Below are positions 5,828-6,146 of a stretch of DNA of 6,146 nucleotides, one piece after another. The stretch comes from an uncultured Collinsella sp. GTDB lineage: Bacteria > Actinomycetota > Coriobacteriia > Coriobacteriales > Coriobacteriaceae. Location of the stretch: the NCBI GenBank assembly GCA_900551015.1, contig URUI01000093.1, positions 1 through 6,146 on the forward strand, read 5' to 3'. The notes below the pieces were generated by a model. It was given only the letters and a program-made list of their open reading frames with translations. It ran no database searches and was not told the origin of the DNA. Within the stretch, counting starts at the first letter, position 1. Every line of letters begins with the position of its first letter. The position numbers and the translations under genes are program-made.

Positions 5828-6146
5828 ATGCCCCAGATTGATGATGCAGAGCTGTTTGGCAATGCCGAGGATCAGCGTGCGTACGAGGACTTTTGCGCCA
5901 ATCAGGAGGCGGTCGAGAAGTTTACGCTCGACAAGCCCGCGCTTATCTGCCGTTGGCGCATGTCCAACAAAAAGGTGCCCATGCTCAACCGTCACATTCG
6001 CGCGCTGTCCGAGCGCTTGGTGCAGGGCGAGCCGCTTACCCATAACATGCTCAGCTGGGCCAAGCAGCACGTTGAGTGGTCGCTTGCCGAGCCCCGGATG
6101 TGCAGATTTGCTCGCTGTACGATACCTTCCGCCGCGGCCTGCTGGT
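5828..6146 (+). CDS. Unrecognised protein, 5' part, apparently frameshifted
   Basis: I do not recognise this gene. From the ATG at 5828, with GAAAGG seven bases upstream, about 88 codons read as a plausible soluble protein. It is acidic at the N-terminus (MPQIDDAELFGNAEDQ), has an Arg/Lys-rich middle (ICRWRMSNKKVPMLNRHIRA) and then a probably helical stretch ending HVEWSLAE. After codon 88 the same frame gives an implausible Cys/Arg/Ala-rich tail. The frame one base back, starting at 6094, instead reads PDVQICSLYDTFRRGLL with codon use like the rest of the window. A single lost base near 6092-6095, in a run of four C, would restore one continuous protein. The stop lies beyond the window. It has its own promoter after the purH terminator, so it is probably not co-transcribed with purH. 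The break may be a real mutation or a sequencing error near a contig end. Confidence 0.65.
   Translation, partial: MPQIDDAELFGNAEDQRAYEDFCANQEAVEKFTLDKPALICRWRMSNKKVPMLNRHIRALSERLVQGEPLTHNMLSWAKQHVEWSLAEPRMCRFARCTIPSAAACW

Noticed and set aside
4070..6070. A 666-codon open frame on the minus strand covering all of purH
   Set aside because: It mirrors the purH codons, has a His/Gly/Leu-rich composition typical of antisense frames in high-GC DNA, no ribosome-binding site and no recognisable domain, and it runs through the purH terminator and regulatory region.

Overview
The window looks like chromosomal DNA from a high-GC member of the Coriobacteriia, most like Collinsella. The evidence is strong G/C bias at third codon positions, the style of the PurH and GluQ-type proteins, and sparse short operons separated by repeat-bearing spacers. 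The genus is an inference from memory of protein style, not a search result. It is mostly housekeeping DNA, and I found no defence system, CRISPR array, tRNA, rRNA or intact transposase.

Layout. Bases 1-264 (minus) hold the N-terminal 88 codons of a glutamyl-queuosine tRNA(Asp) synthetase-like enzyme (gluQ), cut by the window edge and probably leaderless. Bases 265-772 are noncoding, with an orphan 13-bp GC-rich hairpin (401-436) and two degenerate 23-bp direct repeats (611-660). Bases 773-2719 (plus) encode a 648-aa DUF2207 membrane protein with a signal peptide, an extracytoplasmic domain, three later membrane segments and a Gly-rich tail. A strong terminator follows it.

Bases 2782-3195, between the convergent DUF2207 and GNAT genes, are the most unusual part. 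A 228-bp MITE-like element (2834-3061) is bounded by 35-bp imperfect inverted repeats and contains a near-perfect 26-bp-arm hairpin that could terminate transcription from both sides. Next to it is a separate direct-repeat cluster built on a GGGGAC motif (3114-3180), whose core also appears in opposite orientation near 638-650.

Bases 3196-3837 (minus) encode a complete GNAT-family N-acetyltransferase, divergent from purH. Bases 4115-5722 (plus) encode complete bifunctional PurH, which performs the last two steps of IMP synthesis. A tandem repeat and an operator-like inverted repeat lie upstream of it, and a clear terminator lies downstream. Bases 5828-6146 begin an unrecognised gene with its own promoter. 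Its reading frame appears broken by a 1-base loss near 6092-6095, shortly before the window ends.

The genes do not form one pathway. Each appears to be its own transcription unit, and the spacers rather than the genes carry the novelty.
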